DNA from: Diplocloster agilis
GTDB taxonomy: Bacteria > Bacillota > Clostridia > Lachnospirales > Lachnospiraceae
NCBI RefSeq assembly: GCF_019042275.1
Contig: NZ_JAHQCW010000010.1
Span: forward strand, 62,001-126,000
DNA: 64,000 bases
Direction: 5' to 3'
Numbering within the stretch: position 1 is the stretch's first letter; the number at the start of each line of letters is the position of its first letter. Below, in pieces: positions 17,097 through 24,939 of the stretch. The notes beneath the pieces were generated by a model. The model was not told where the DNA came from. It saw nothing but the letters and a program-made list of their open reading frames with translations, and searched no databases. The position numbers were made by a program, and so were the translations under genes.

Positions 17097-17152
17097 AAAA
17101 ATGGTTTCATCACTTCAAACGCTGATCATTGCGAAGTGATGAGACCATTTTC
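17097..17152. terminator. Bidirectional intrinsic terminator
   Basis: Inverted repeat AATGGTTTCATCACTTC / GAAGTGATGAGACCATT with A-rich and T-rich flanks. It separates the convergent rsgI and ECF S-component genes and can serve both strands. Confidence 0.8.
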
Positions 17153-17183
17153 ATTTCAGTCAAGTCTTTAAGCGGCGGACACA

Positions 17184-17741
17184 TCACTTACCGGTAACCC
17201 AGACCCTCACATTAGGAATCTGATAAAGCACCGGAAACAGGATGACCGCCAGTACGATGCCGACTACGCCCTGTACAATATTGAATAAAACGCCGGCGGC
17301 AGACGCTGTAAAGGCCGCGGCCAGGGCGCTGCCGCTGATGATGGCCAGCATGGTTTCATAGAATAGATATCCGGCCACCATGAACAGTTCCCCCAAGACC
17401 CCGCCTGTTATGATACCGGCGTAGCTGCTGCCGGTGCTCCCGCTTCGGACCGCGCGGATCCGCCGGAACACCAGTCCTGCGATGGCGGCTGTCAGCGCCT
17501 TGATAATCAGGGTGCCAAGAGCAAACGACAGGTAGCCGGAGAAAATATCCGCCAGCATGGAACCGATACCGGCCGCCAGCGCGCCTCCCACCGGTCCCAG
17601 GACAATTCCGCATAATAATACCAGGCCGTCCCCCGGATGGATATAGCCGAACGTGGGGGTTGGAATTTTAATTACCATAGTAGCCGCACAGGTGAGTGCT
17701 GCCATCAGAGCGGCTACCACAAGTTTCTTTGTATCTTTCAT
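17184..17741 (-). CDS. ECF transporter S component (riboflavin-type family)
   Basis: Substrate-binding membrane subunit of an energy-coupling-factor vitamin importer. 185 residues with about five to six hydrophobic segments and the family motif GYIHPGDGLVLLCG after the first helix; the GGALAAGIGSMLADIFSGY segment is typical. No EcfA or EcfT genes are adjacent, so it must use a shared energising module. GAGGAGATCTTAG precedes the start on the minus strand. The vitamin cannot be read from the sequence; no TPP, FMN or cobalamin riboswitch was recognised upstream. Confidence 0.75.
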   Translation of the reverse strand: MKDTKKLVVAALMAALTCAATMVIKIPTPTFGYIHPGDGLVLLCGIVLGPVGGALAAGIGSMLADIFSGYLSFALGTLIIKALTAAIAGLVFRRIRAVRSGSTGSSYAGIITGGVLGELFMVAGYLFYETMLAIISGSALAAAFTASAAGVLFNIVQGVVGIVLAVILFPVLYQIPNVRVWVTGK

Positions 17742-17904
17742 CTAAGATCTCCTCCTTTATGCTTTGCAGTATAAAACAAATCTGGCATTATTGAAATAAC
17801 CAGTTAGTATAAAAATAACCATACCAGTTTTGACTTAAAGTCCACAGAGATGATGTCGGCATACGTGCAGTTTTCCGTACCCATGCGCAGCAAAAAATAC
17901 CTGG

Positions 17905-17933
17905 TTGACGCATACCCTTATCGAGACTATAGT
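17905..17933 (+). promoter_or_regulatory. Sigma-A promoter of the AOR operon
   Basis: TTGACG (17905-17910), 17 bases, TATAGT (17928-17933), about 70 bases before the first gene. The 263-nt gap 17742-18004 also holds a direct repeat AAATAACCA (17794 and 17813) toward the minus-strand gene, and a small CCCG/CGGG hairpin in the leader. Confidence 0.65.
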
Positions 17934-18004
17934 TAAAGTAGAATAAAAAATTCTGCGCAGCCCGGCAAGCGGGCATGGCAGTAACCCAAGTCAGGAGGGA
18001 TGCT

Positions 18005-18505
18005 ATGAAACCAAGTAAATCAAGGAATCTGGCTACGGCCGCAAAATCCTTGTTCGCCTCCGTCATCTGTTTTTTTCTATACCGGGGAATGAAAGTCCTC
18101 TATAAGCTGGACACCCGGGTAAAGGAAGAGATTGACAGCTGGCCGGTGGGAAGGACGATCGTGTTAAGCGCTTCCTATGATGGCCCTAAGCTGTGTATGA
18201 AGCGGGTATCGTGGGGGCTGGCCCGTTTAAAGGATGTGAGCGATCCGGATATCTGCATCGCGTTTAAGAGTCTGGACGGTGCTTTCCTGGTGTTTTCCGG
18301 GCAGATCGGTACGACGGCTGCTTACGCGCAGCACCGGTTTATGGTCAAAGGGGATCTGTACGAGGTGATGTCCATCGTCCGGTGCATCGACCTGACGGAG
18401 AGCTATCTGTTTCCGCCGGTGATGACCAGAAGAATCCTGCGCAGGCTGCCGGAAAAGCAGGTCGGCAGTATCACGGTGTATTGCCGTGCAATCTTAGGAA
18501 TATAA
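18005..18505 (+). CDS. Small protein of the AOR operon, possibly SCP2-like
   Basis: 166 residues. An N-terminal amphipathic/hydrophobic stretch (SLFASVICFFLYRGMKVLY) is followed by a domain of about 120 residues. The pattern DICIAFKSLDGAFLVFSGQ followed by HRFMVKGDL recalls the sterol-carrier-protein-2 fold, in which a beta sheet precedes a xxGD turn. That resemblance is weak evidence. It starts at ATG 18005 after AGGAGGG and is first in an operon with an alcohol dehydrogenase, ferredoxin and tungsten-type aldehyde oxidoreductase, so a role in handling a hydrophobic aldehyde or acid is conceivable but unproven. Confidence 0.55.
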   Translation: MKPSKSRNLATAAKSLFASVICFFLYRGMKVLYKLDTRVKEEIDSWPVGRTIVLSASYDGPKLCMKRVSWGLARLKDVSDPDICIAFKSLDGAFLVFSGQIGTTAAYAQHRFMVKGDLYEVMSIVRCIDLTESYLFPPVMTRRILRRLPEKQVGSITVYCRAILGI

Positions 18506-18517
18506 GGGAGGGGTACT

Positions 18518-19702
18518 ATGCTGCCAAAATATTATGAATTTCAGAATTCCACGAAAATCCTGTCCGGGCAGAAGGCGCTGGAGAATATTGCCTATGAGCT
18601 GGAGGGGTTAGAGGCCGCCCGTCCGATGGTACTGTCCGACAAGGTGCTTGAAAAGATCGGTGCGCTTCAAAAGGTACTGGACGCCATGCTAAGCCAGGGG
18701 TGCCGGCCGGCCGCCGTATTCACCGATATCCCGGCGGACTCTTCCGTGGAAGTGGTGAACGAAATAACGAAGCTGTATAAACAGAACAACTGTGACAGCC
18801 TGGTGGCCATCGGAGGCGGCTCTGTAATGGATACGGCCAAGGGGACGGCGATTATGATCGCCCATGACGTGGATGACCTGTTAAAGCTTCAGGGGTGCGA
18901 ATCCATGACCAGGGGAAAGCATGTACCGTTTATCACAGTGCCCACCACCTCGGGTACCGGCTCAGAGATGACGATGGTGGCTGTCATTAAAAATGAAAAG
19001 AAAGCGGTAAAGATGGAGTTTATCTCCAACCATATGCTGCCGGATGTGGCGGTGCTGGACCCCAGGATGACGCAGACCCTGCCGCCCAGAATTACGGCCT
19101 CCACCGGTTTTGACGCGCTGTGCCACGCCATGGAGGCATATAGCTGTACGCAGAAAAATCCTCTGAGCGACGCGTACGCCACGGCGGCGATTACTATGGT
19201 GCGGGAGTATCTGGTCAAAGCGGTGACAAATGGAAAAGACCAGGAGGCCAGGCTTGCTATGGCAAACGCCTCTACGATGGCGGGAGCCGCATTTTCCAAT
19301 TCCATGGTCGGAGCGGTGCACGGAATCGGCCATGCGCTGGGGGGAGTCTGTCATGTTCCCCACGGAGACGCGATGACGATTCTGCTGCCGCATGTGATGA
19401 GATATAATTTGGGGAAATTGGATGAAGTCTACGGCGAACTGCTGTTATATCTGGCCGGTCCCGAGATCTACGCGGCGACCGCCAGGGAAGAGCGGGGAAA
19501 AGAGGCGATCCGGACAGTCCGCCGCCTGCAGAAGAAACTGAACCGTATCTGCGGCCTGCCTATGCGCCTTAGGGATGCCGGGGTCAATCCGGAGGATTTC
19601 GAGACAGTCGCGGTGACCGCCCTGAGGGACGGAGCGATGTTAGCGAACCCGGTGGCTGTGGATAAAGAGGACGTAATCCGGATACTGAAAAAAGCCTATT
19701 AA
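18518..19702 (+). CDS. Iron-containing alcohol dehydrogenase
   Basis: Group III NAD(P)-dependent dehydrogenase interconverting an alcohol and aldehyde. Nucleotide-binding AIGGGSVMDTAKG, TVPTTSGTGSEMT, and metal ligands in DALCHAMEAYS, HGIGHALGG and HGDAMTILLPH are all present. 394 residues. GGGAGGGG precedes the ATG, 12 bases after the previous stop. Beside an aldehyde:ferredoxin oxidoreductase it could complete an acid-aldehyde-alcohol couple. Substrate not determinable. Confidence 0.9.
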   Translation: MLPKYYEFQNSTKILSGQKALENIAYELEGLEAARPMVLSDKVLEKIGALQKVLDAMLSQGCRPAAVFTDIPADSSVEVVNEITKLYKQNNCDSLVAIGGGSVMDTAKGTAIMIAHDVDDLLKLQGCESMTRGKHVPFITVPTTSGTGSEMTMVAVIKNEKKAVKMEFISNHMLPDVAVLDPRMTQTLPPRITASTGFDALCHAMEAYSCTQKNPLSDAYATAAITMVREYLVKAVTNGKDQEARLAMANASTMAGAAFSNSMVGAVHGIGHALGGVCHVPHGDAMTILLPHVMRYNLGKLDEVYGELLLYLAGPEIYAATAREERGKEAIRTVRRLQKKLNRICGLPMRLRDAGVNPEDFETVAVTALRDGAMLANPVAVDKEDVIRILKKAY

Positions 19703-19724
19703 CCGTCAGGAGGTGTCTGGAAGA

Positions 19725-20159
19725 ATGGCATACCAGATAACAGAAGCTTGCATTGGCTGCGGCCTTTGCGCCCGGCTGTGCCCGGTGAGCGCGATTACCG
19801 GCGAGGCAAAACAGTTACATAAGATAGATCCAAGACGGTGTGTGGAGTGCGGAGTCTGCGGCCGCGCCTGTCCGAAGGAAGCGGTCCTTGACATGGAGGG
19901 AAAGAAGTCTTCTAAAGTCCCCAGAAACCAATGGAAGCGGCCTGCTATTGACACGGCCCGGTGCAGCGCCTGCTCTATGTGTGTGCAGATCTGCAGGGCC
20001 CGGGCGCTAAGAATTTCCCTGCCTGCGTACAAAGGGGATATTCGGGTATTTGCGCAGCTGGCGGATGAGAAAGCCTGCGTCGGCTGCGGCCTGTGCGAAC
20101 AGAAATGTCCGCTGCACGCGATCGAAATGAGATGTCCAAAGGAAGGAGGAGCGCTGTGA
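19725..20159 (+). CDS. Ferredoxin with four [4Fe-4S] cluster motifs
   Basis: 144 residues with four Cys motifs: CIGCGLCARLCP, CVECGVCGRACP, CSACSMCVQICRA and CVGCGLCEQKCP. The first three are followed downstream by scattered Cys, and the arrangement suggests two tandem 2[4Fe-4S] domains. ATG 19725 is preceded by AGGAGGT at ten bases; a GTG at 19713 overlaps that site and is unlikely. The stop overlaps the AOR start (GTGA). It is the obvious electron carrier or small subunit for the following oxidoreductase. Confidence 0.9.
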   Translation: MAYQITEACIGCGLCARLCPVSAITGEAKQLHKIDPRRCVECGVCGRACPKEAVLDMEGKKSSKVPRNQWKRPAIDTARCSACSMCVQICRARALRISLPAYKGDIRVFAQLADEKACVGCGLCEQKCPLHAIEMRCPKEGGAL

Positions 20160-22045
20160 GATTACCGGTTTATGCGAAAATAGATCTGACCAGGAGAAAG
20201 GCCGTCCGCTATCCGATCAATCAGGAGATGTTTGAAAAATATATCGGCGGGAAAATTATGGGTTCCAGGCTTTTATACGATTTGACATCCCCGGGCCTTG
20301 ACCCTCTGTCGCCGGAGGCCGTGCTGATTATCAATACCTGCCCGGCGAACGGGACCGGAGCGCCCTCTTCCAGCCGGTTTAATATGAGCTTTAAAAATGT
20401 GATGACCGGAGGAATCGCCACCTCCAACTGCGGGGGAACATTCGGTATGATGTTAAAAAGAGCCGGTTACGACGGGCTTATCATTACCGGCCGGGCGAAA
20501 AACCCCTGTTATCTCATGATTATAGACGGGGAGATTCACTTAAAATCCGCGAAGGAGTTTTGGGGAATGGAAGCGCAGGAGGTACAGAAACAATTTCCCC
20601 AGGAATACGGCAAGCTGGTGATCGGGCCGGCGGGTGAGCATCTGGTGCGTTATGCCTGCGCGGTTTCCGGCGAGCGGGTGGCGGGCCGCTGCGGAGCGGG
20701 AGCCGTGATGGGATCGAAGAATTTAAAAGCCTGTGTGGCCTATGGAACGAAGGAGCCCTACATCTATGACCGGGAGGGCTTTGACCGGTATGTGGAGAAA
20801 TGGGTCCGCTTCCTGCAGCGCCATCCGATGACCGGAGCGTCCCTTCCGAAATACGGCAGCGCCGGGCTGGTGAACAAAGCCAACGCCTCAGATGCGCTGC
20901 CCACCAGGAATTTCCGGAAGGGTTCCTACGAGAAGGCGGATGAGATCAGCGGAGAACGTCTGGCGGACACCAAGCTGGTGAAAAACAGCGGCTGTACCAG
21001 CTGCCCGGTCCGCTGTGAGCGGCGGGTGAAGGTTCACGATGTGGAAGTCAAGGGCCCGGAGTACGAAACGGTGGGGCTGTTTGGCTCGAACATTGAGAAC
21101 GCGGATCTGGACGTTATCAATGAAGTGAACTATCTGGCGGATGAGCTGGGAATGGATACCATATCCCTGGGCGGCACCATTGCCTTTGCCATGGAACTAA
21201 AGGAGCAGGGGATCGCGGATTTTGGCGTGGAGTTCGGGCGTACCGACAACCTGACGGAAGTGATCCGAAAGATCGCGTATCGGGAGGGAATCTACGATGA
21301 ACTGGCCAATGGTTCCAAATGGCTGGCAAAGCGATACGGACAGGAAGCGGCGGCGATCCACGCCAAAGGGCTGGAATTGGCCTCCTATGAACCCAGGCAG
21401 TCGGTTGGCATGGGCCTTGGCTATGCCACCTCGAACCGGGGCGGCTGCCATCTGAACGGGGGCTATCTGGCCCTGTTCGAGTCTGTGGGCGTCATTTCCG
21501 CCGATCCTCTGGCCACGAAGGGAAAGCCGGAGCTGACCGTCATGCTGCAAAATACGATGGAGGCCGTATCCGGGGCCGGGTTCTGCCTGTTTACCGCTTA
21601 CAGCATGATTCCTTCGTTTCTTTTTCGCCTGGGGCCTTCCCACTGGTTCACGAAGTTCTGCGGAAAAGCGCTTCTGGCGGCCCGCGGGGTTCTGGGAATC
21701 ATGTGGAAACTGATGCCCGGGCTTCTGCCGTTTAATTCCATGTATCTGCTGCCGCATGCCCAGACGCTTAAGCTGATCACGGGAATTTCGATGACGACCG
21801 GTAAGTTTATGCAGCTCGGTGAGAGAGGGTATAATCTGGAACGGATGTATAACTACCGGGAAGGGATGACGGCGGAAGATGACGCGTTGCCGGAGCGGCT
21901 GACAAAGACGCCGCAGGACGGCGGTAACCCGGACACTGTGGTTAAGCTTCAGGAGATGCTTCCCCGCTACTATCAGGTGCGGGGCTGGGGACGGGACGGA
22001 TATCCGTCGAAGCAAAAACGCAGACAGCTGGGGCTGTATGAGTGA
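20156..22045 (+). CDS. Aldehyde:ferredoxin oxidoreductase (tungstopterin type)
   Basis: Oxidises aldehydes to acids, or reduces acids, with ferredoxin and a bis-tungstopterin cofactor. N-terminal pterin-binding domain: FEKYIGGKIMGSRLLYD, SSRFNMSFKNVMTGGIATSNCGG and GPAGEHLVRYACAVSGERVAGRCGAG (in parts). The [4Fe-4S] Cys set begins GCTSCPVRC. 629 residues is typical. GTG 20156 has AAGGAGGA six bases upstream and overlaps the ferredoxin stop. Downstream MoaD- and MoeB-like genes point to dedicated pterin supply. Tungsten rather than molybdenum is inferred from the family. Confidence 0.9.
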   Translation: MRLPVYAKIDLTRRKAVRYPINQEMFEKYIGGKIMGSRLLYDLTSPGLDPLSPEAVLIINTCPANGTGAPSSSRFNMSFKNVMTGGIATSNCGGTFGMMLKRAGYDGLIITGRAKNPCYLMIIDGEIHLKSAKEFWGMEAQEVQKQFPQEYGKLVIGPAGEHLVRYACAVSGERVAGRCGAGAVMGSKNLKACVAYGTKEPYIYDREGFDRYVEKWVRFLQRHPMTGASLPKYGSAGLVNKANASDALPTRNFRKGSYEKADEISGERLADTKLVKNSGCTSCPVRCERRVKVHDVEVKGPEYETVGLFGSNIENADLDVINEVNYLADELGMDTISLGGTIAFAMELKEQGIADFGVEFGRTDNLTEVIRKIAYREGIYDELANGSKWLAKRYGQEAAAIHAKGLELASYEPRQSVGMGLGYATSNRGGCHLNGGYLALFESVGVISADPLATKGKPELTVMLQNTMEAVSGAGFCLFTAYSMIPSFLFRLGPSHWFTKFCGKALLAARGVLGIMWKLMPGLLPFNSMYLLPHAQTLKLITGISMTTGKFMQLGERGYNLERMYNYREGMTAEDDALPERLTKTPQDGGNPDTVVKLQEMLPRYYQVRGWGRDGYPSKQKRRQLGLYE

Positions 22046-22060
22046 CAGGGGGTGTGGAAA

Positions 22061-22309
22061 ATGGCGTATCTGAAATATTATGGGGAACTGAGGGAATTGA
22101 CCGGCGCCGAACAGGAGACCTATCCCGGGGACGACATCAAAGAATGCTTAAAGCATATAAAGACGGTTTACGGAAAAGAGGCATACGCCGAGGCCAAGAG
22201 AAGCCTCATTACCGTAAACGGTAAAGGAATTCTGAACACCGGTAATTACCGCACCAGGATTCAGGATCAGGACGAAATCCGTTTCCTACCCCTGTGCGGG
22301 GGAGGCTGA
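22061..22309 (+). CDS. MoaD/ThiS-family sulfur carrier protein
   Basis: 82-residue ubiquitin-like protein ending in Gly-Gly (LPLCGGG), the adenylated and thiocarboxylated C terminus of sulfur carriers. KYYGELRELTGAEQE at the start and TVNGKGI in the middle match the MoaD pattern. Directly after AOR and before an E1-like activating enzyme, so most likely it forms the dithiolene sulfur of the pterin cofactor for this AOR. A ThiS role is less likely from context. Confidence 0.82.
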   Translation: MAYLKYYGELRELTGAEQETYPGDDIKECLKHIKTVYGKEAYAEAKRSLITVNGKGILNTGNYRTRIQDQDEIRFLPLCGGG

Positions 22310-22378
22310 TTCTCCTTGTTAACCGGAATAAGGGAAAGTGCGGATAGTAAAGAATCGCACTATGGAGGAAGAACGGGC

Positions 22379-23116
22379 ATGCAGCGATATAACAGGCAGG
22401 AAAAATTAAAATATCTGCAAGGCGGCGGACAGAAGAAACTGTTCGCCGCCTCCGTGCTGTTGGCCGGGGCCGGGGGACTTGGCTGTTCGGTACTTCCGGG
22501 TCTGGCCGGGGCAGGGATCGGCAGGATCGGGATCGTGGATGATGACAGGATCACGTTTGATAACCTGAACCGGCAGTTCCTGTATACTCCCGCGGATGTA
22601 GGGAGGCAGAAGACAGAGGCGGCAGCCGCATGGCTGGCCCGGTTTTCTCCCGACATCCGGTCGGAAATTTATACACACCGGCTGACCAGGGAAAATGCAG
22701 ATCTGGTAGAAGATTTCGATCTGGTGGTGGCGGCGGTGGACAATATAGAGACGAGGCAGCTTTTAAATGAGGCCTGTGTCCGCAGGGGAATCCCATTGAT
22801 CGATGGCGGAATCTGCGGATGGGGAGGCAGTCTGTTCTATGTAAAACCGGGCGGGGGTCCCTGTCTGGCCTGTCTTTATCCGCAGGCTGATAAAACGGAT
22901 ACGGAGCCGGCGGCGTTCGGCACTATGGCCGGCATCATCGGCATGGCCCAGGCCCAGATGGCTGTGCTGGCGCTGACCGGCCATACGGAGGGATTCGAGG
23001 GAAAGTATATCTGGTTTGACGGCGTGAGGATGGAATTCCACCATACGGTAATTAAGCCCCAGAGCGGCTGCGCGATCTGTGGTGAATATGCAAAAGAGCA
23101 GGCAGGGAACGTGTGA
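22379..23116 (+). CDS. MoeB/ThiF-family adenylyltransferase
   Basis: E1-like enzyme that adenylates the Gly-Gly end of the sulfur carrier encoded just before it. Starts QRYNRQEKL, then the nucleotide loop GAGGLGCSVLPGLAGAGIG, DDDRITFDNLNRQ, VAAVDNIETR and two zinc-binding CxxC pairs (CLACLYP and CAICGEY). 245 residues. ATG 22379 follows GGAGGAAGAA; an upstream in-frame TTG has no ribosome site. Last gene of the AOR operon. Confidence 0.88.
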   Translation: MQRYNRQEKLKYLQGGGQKKLFAASVLLAGAGGLGCSVLPGLAGAGIGRIGIVDDDRITFDNLNRQFLYTPADVGRQKTEAAAAWLARFSPDIRSEIYTHRLTRENADLVEDFDLVVAAVDNIETRQLLNEACVRRGIPLIDGGICGWGGSLFYVKPGGGPCLACLYPQADKTDTEPAAFGTMAGIIGMAQAQMAVLALTGHTEGFEGKYIWFDGVRMEFHHTVIKPQSGCAICGEYAKEQAGNV

Positions 23117-23404
23117 TAGGATGGTTTTGTACTGCGAAGAGAAGGATTTGTGCCGCAGACGGCCGTAGGCCGGCCGTCGGTTAGTTGACAGTTTCAGGAG
23201 TGTATGGTAGAGTTTTTCCATGAAGCGAGGTGGCACAGGATGCGCTGCAGGTTAAGCGATCAGATGAGAAGAAGAGTAAGCTCCGCACAATAAGGGAAAG
23301 AACATTGTACGGAGCCTGTATTATGATAGATTCAAGTTGCGTTTGTACAGCTCCCTGAATTGTAAACGGATAAAGGAAGGGCTGTGAAACGGTAATGGGT
23401 CCGG

Positions 23405-23428
23405 AAAGCATGAATTTCATGCTTTTTT
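23405..23428 (+). terminator. Intrinsic terminator
   Basis: Ten-base-pair stem AAAGCATGAA/TTCATGCTTT followed by a T run; enclosed by a longer-range AATGGGT/ACCCATT pairing that could compete with it. Confidence 0.75.
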
Positions 23429-23460
23429 GGCGTACCCATTAAAGGGACTTGGAGAATGAA

Positions 23461-23496
23461 AAGGCTGTCGGACAGTGGCGTCCGGCAGCTTTTTTC
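23461..23496 (+). terminator. Second tandem intrinsic terminator
   Basis: Stem GCTGTCGGAC/GTCCGGCAGC with one G-U pair, then six T. The T run leads directly into repeat copy A. Confidence 0.8.
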
Positions 23497-23565
23497 ATTC
23501 CATAGGAAAGTGCGCCAATGGAATAAAAAGCCCTCCGGAAGATCGCATTGCGGCGGAAAGGAAGA
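23497..23565 (+). repeat. Dispersed intergenic repeat, copy A
   Basis: ATTCCATAGGAAAGTGC at the start, an outer ATTCCAT/ATGGAAT stem, GCCCTCCGG in the middle and GGAAAGGAAGA at the end. Copy B lies at 17026-17093 (minus) and a partial copy at 60157-60190. It sits between the tandem terminators and the MFS gene. Confidence 0.75.
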
Positions 23566-23599
23566 TGCCGCTTAAATTTAAATTTTAGGAGAATACAAA

Positions 23600-24808
23600 A
23601 TGAATGAATATAGCTTACAAAAGGAATGGAAAGGGAAAACCATTCGTTTTATGACCGCCCAGACGATATCCCTGTTCGGTTCCTCCCTGGTTCAATACGC
23701 CATTATCTGGTATATTACCCTGTCCACTTCCTCGGGCATGATGATGACGATTTCCACCGCGTGCGGATTTGTACCGCAGATCCTCATATCCCTCTTTGCC
23801 GGGGTCTGGATCGACCGCTACGACAGAAAACATATGTGCATGCTGTCAGACGCGGTTATTGCAGTATCCACATTTATCCTGGCCCTGCTGTTTCTGAGCG
23901 GATACCGGAGCGTCTGGCTGCTCTTCCTTGTTTTGCTGATCCGCTCGGCGGGTACGGGAATCCAGACACCGGCCGTAAACGCGCTGATTCCCCAGTTGGT
24001 ACCTGCGGAACATCTGATGAAGATAAATGGAATAAACAGCACCATCAATTCCCTGATGATGTTCCTGTCACCTGCGGTCAGCGGGGCGATTCTCTCGGTG
24101 ACGTCCATAGAGGCCGCTTTCTTTCTCGACGTGATAACGGCGGCCATCGGCATCGGTATTATGTTTACCATAGCGGTGCCGCCTTTGCGGTCAAAGGATG
24201 AGCAGGGAAGCCAGGTGAAAGAATCCGTGATACAGGAAATGAGATACGGATTCCGGTATCTGAAGGATCAGCGGTTTATCCGGAATCTTCTGGTGTTTCA
24301 GATAACCGTTCTGATTCTGATCAGCCCGTCGGCGTTCTTAACGCCGCTTATGGTCAGCCGGACATTCGGGGCCCAGGTGTGGCGCCTGACCTTTAGTGAA
24401 ATGACGTTCAGCGCCGGCGCCGCTGCCGGGGGCCTGCTGATCGCGGCCTGGGGCGGATTCCGCAGCCGGATGCGCACTACGGTGCTGGCCGGATTCCTCT
24501 ATGGGATTCTGATGATCGGGCTCGGCGTATCGCCGGTGTACCCGGCCTACCTGATATGCAACTTCCTGATTGGAGTGACGATGCCCTGTTACAATGCGCC
24601 GATCAATGTGCTGATACAGGAGAAAGCGGACCCTGCCATGCATGGCCGGATTTTCAGCTTTATGCAGATAACCAATGCCTGTGCGCTGCCGTTTGGAATG
24701 CTGGTATTCGGCCCTCTGGCGGACGTGACCAGGATACAGAATCTGTTGATCTTCGGAGGGACCGCGGTTTTATGCTGCACCCTTTACACAGGGAAAAAGA
24801 TCGCTTAG
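23600..24808 (+). CDS. Major facilitator superfamily transporter, probable drug exporter
   Basis: 402 residues with about 12 hydrophobic segments. Motif-A-like loop GVWIDRYDRKHMCM lies between the second and third helices. The overall pattern, starting TAQTISLFGSSLVQYAIIWY, matches the MFS drug/macrolide exporter group common in Firmicutes. ATG 23600 follows TTAGGAGAATACAAA. Monocistronic, behind tandem terminators and a repeat. The substrate is unknown. Confidence 0.82.
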   Translation: MNEYSLQKEWKGKTIRFMTAQTISLFGSSLVQYAIIWYITLSTSSGMMMTISTACGFVPQILISLFAGVWIDRYDRKHMCMLSDAVIAVSTFILALLFLSGYRSVWLLFLVLLIRSAGTGIQTPAVNALIPQLVPAEHLMKINGINSTINSLMMFLSPAVSGAILSVTSIEAAFFLDVITAAIGIGIMFTIAVPPLRSKDEQGSQVKESVIQEMRYGFRYLKDQRFIRNLLVFQITVLILISPSAFLTPLMVSRTFGAQVWRLTFSEMTFSAGAAAGGLLIAAWGGFRSRMRTTVLAGFLYGILMIGLGVSPVYPAYLICNFLIGVTMPCYNAPINVLIQEKADPAMHGRIFSFMQITNACALPFGMLVFGPLADVTRIQNLLIFGGTAVLCCTLYTGKKIA

Positions 24809-24939
24809 GAGCTTTATAAAAGCTGTTGTGCGCGATGTGTGAAAAACGGACGGAAGATTTTTGACGGGCGCTACTATTTTTTCTGGCTTCGGGGCATATA
24901 ATAAAGGCATAACAATACGAAAAAGGGCTGCAGGATCTT

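Larger units (their letters stand above)
23117..23599 (+). other. 483-nt intergenic region rich in hairpins
   Basis: In order: GACGGCCG/CGGCCGTC hairpin (23158-23178) after the AOR operon; GCTCCGCACAAT/ATTGTACGGAGC stem (23280-23315); AATGGGT/ACCCATT outer stem (23394-23440) enclosing a terminator; a second terminator (23461-23496); then repeat copy A. A 29-codon basic frame at 23204 is the only short reading frame and has weak support. It may hold a small RNA or an attenuated leader for the MFS gene. Confidence 0.6.

Noticed and set aside
17742-18004. Possible Moco/Tuco or vitamin riboswitch between the ECF S component and the AOR operon
   Set aside because: Only a short CCCG/CGGG hairpin and direct repeats are visible; no conserved aptamer blocks could be matched.
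23204-23293. 29-codon basic peptide frame
   Set aside because: Poor spacing of the AGGAG, and the end of the frame lies in an RNA hairpin; composition looks random.
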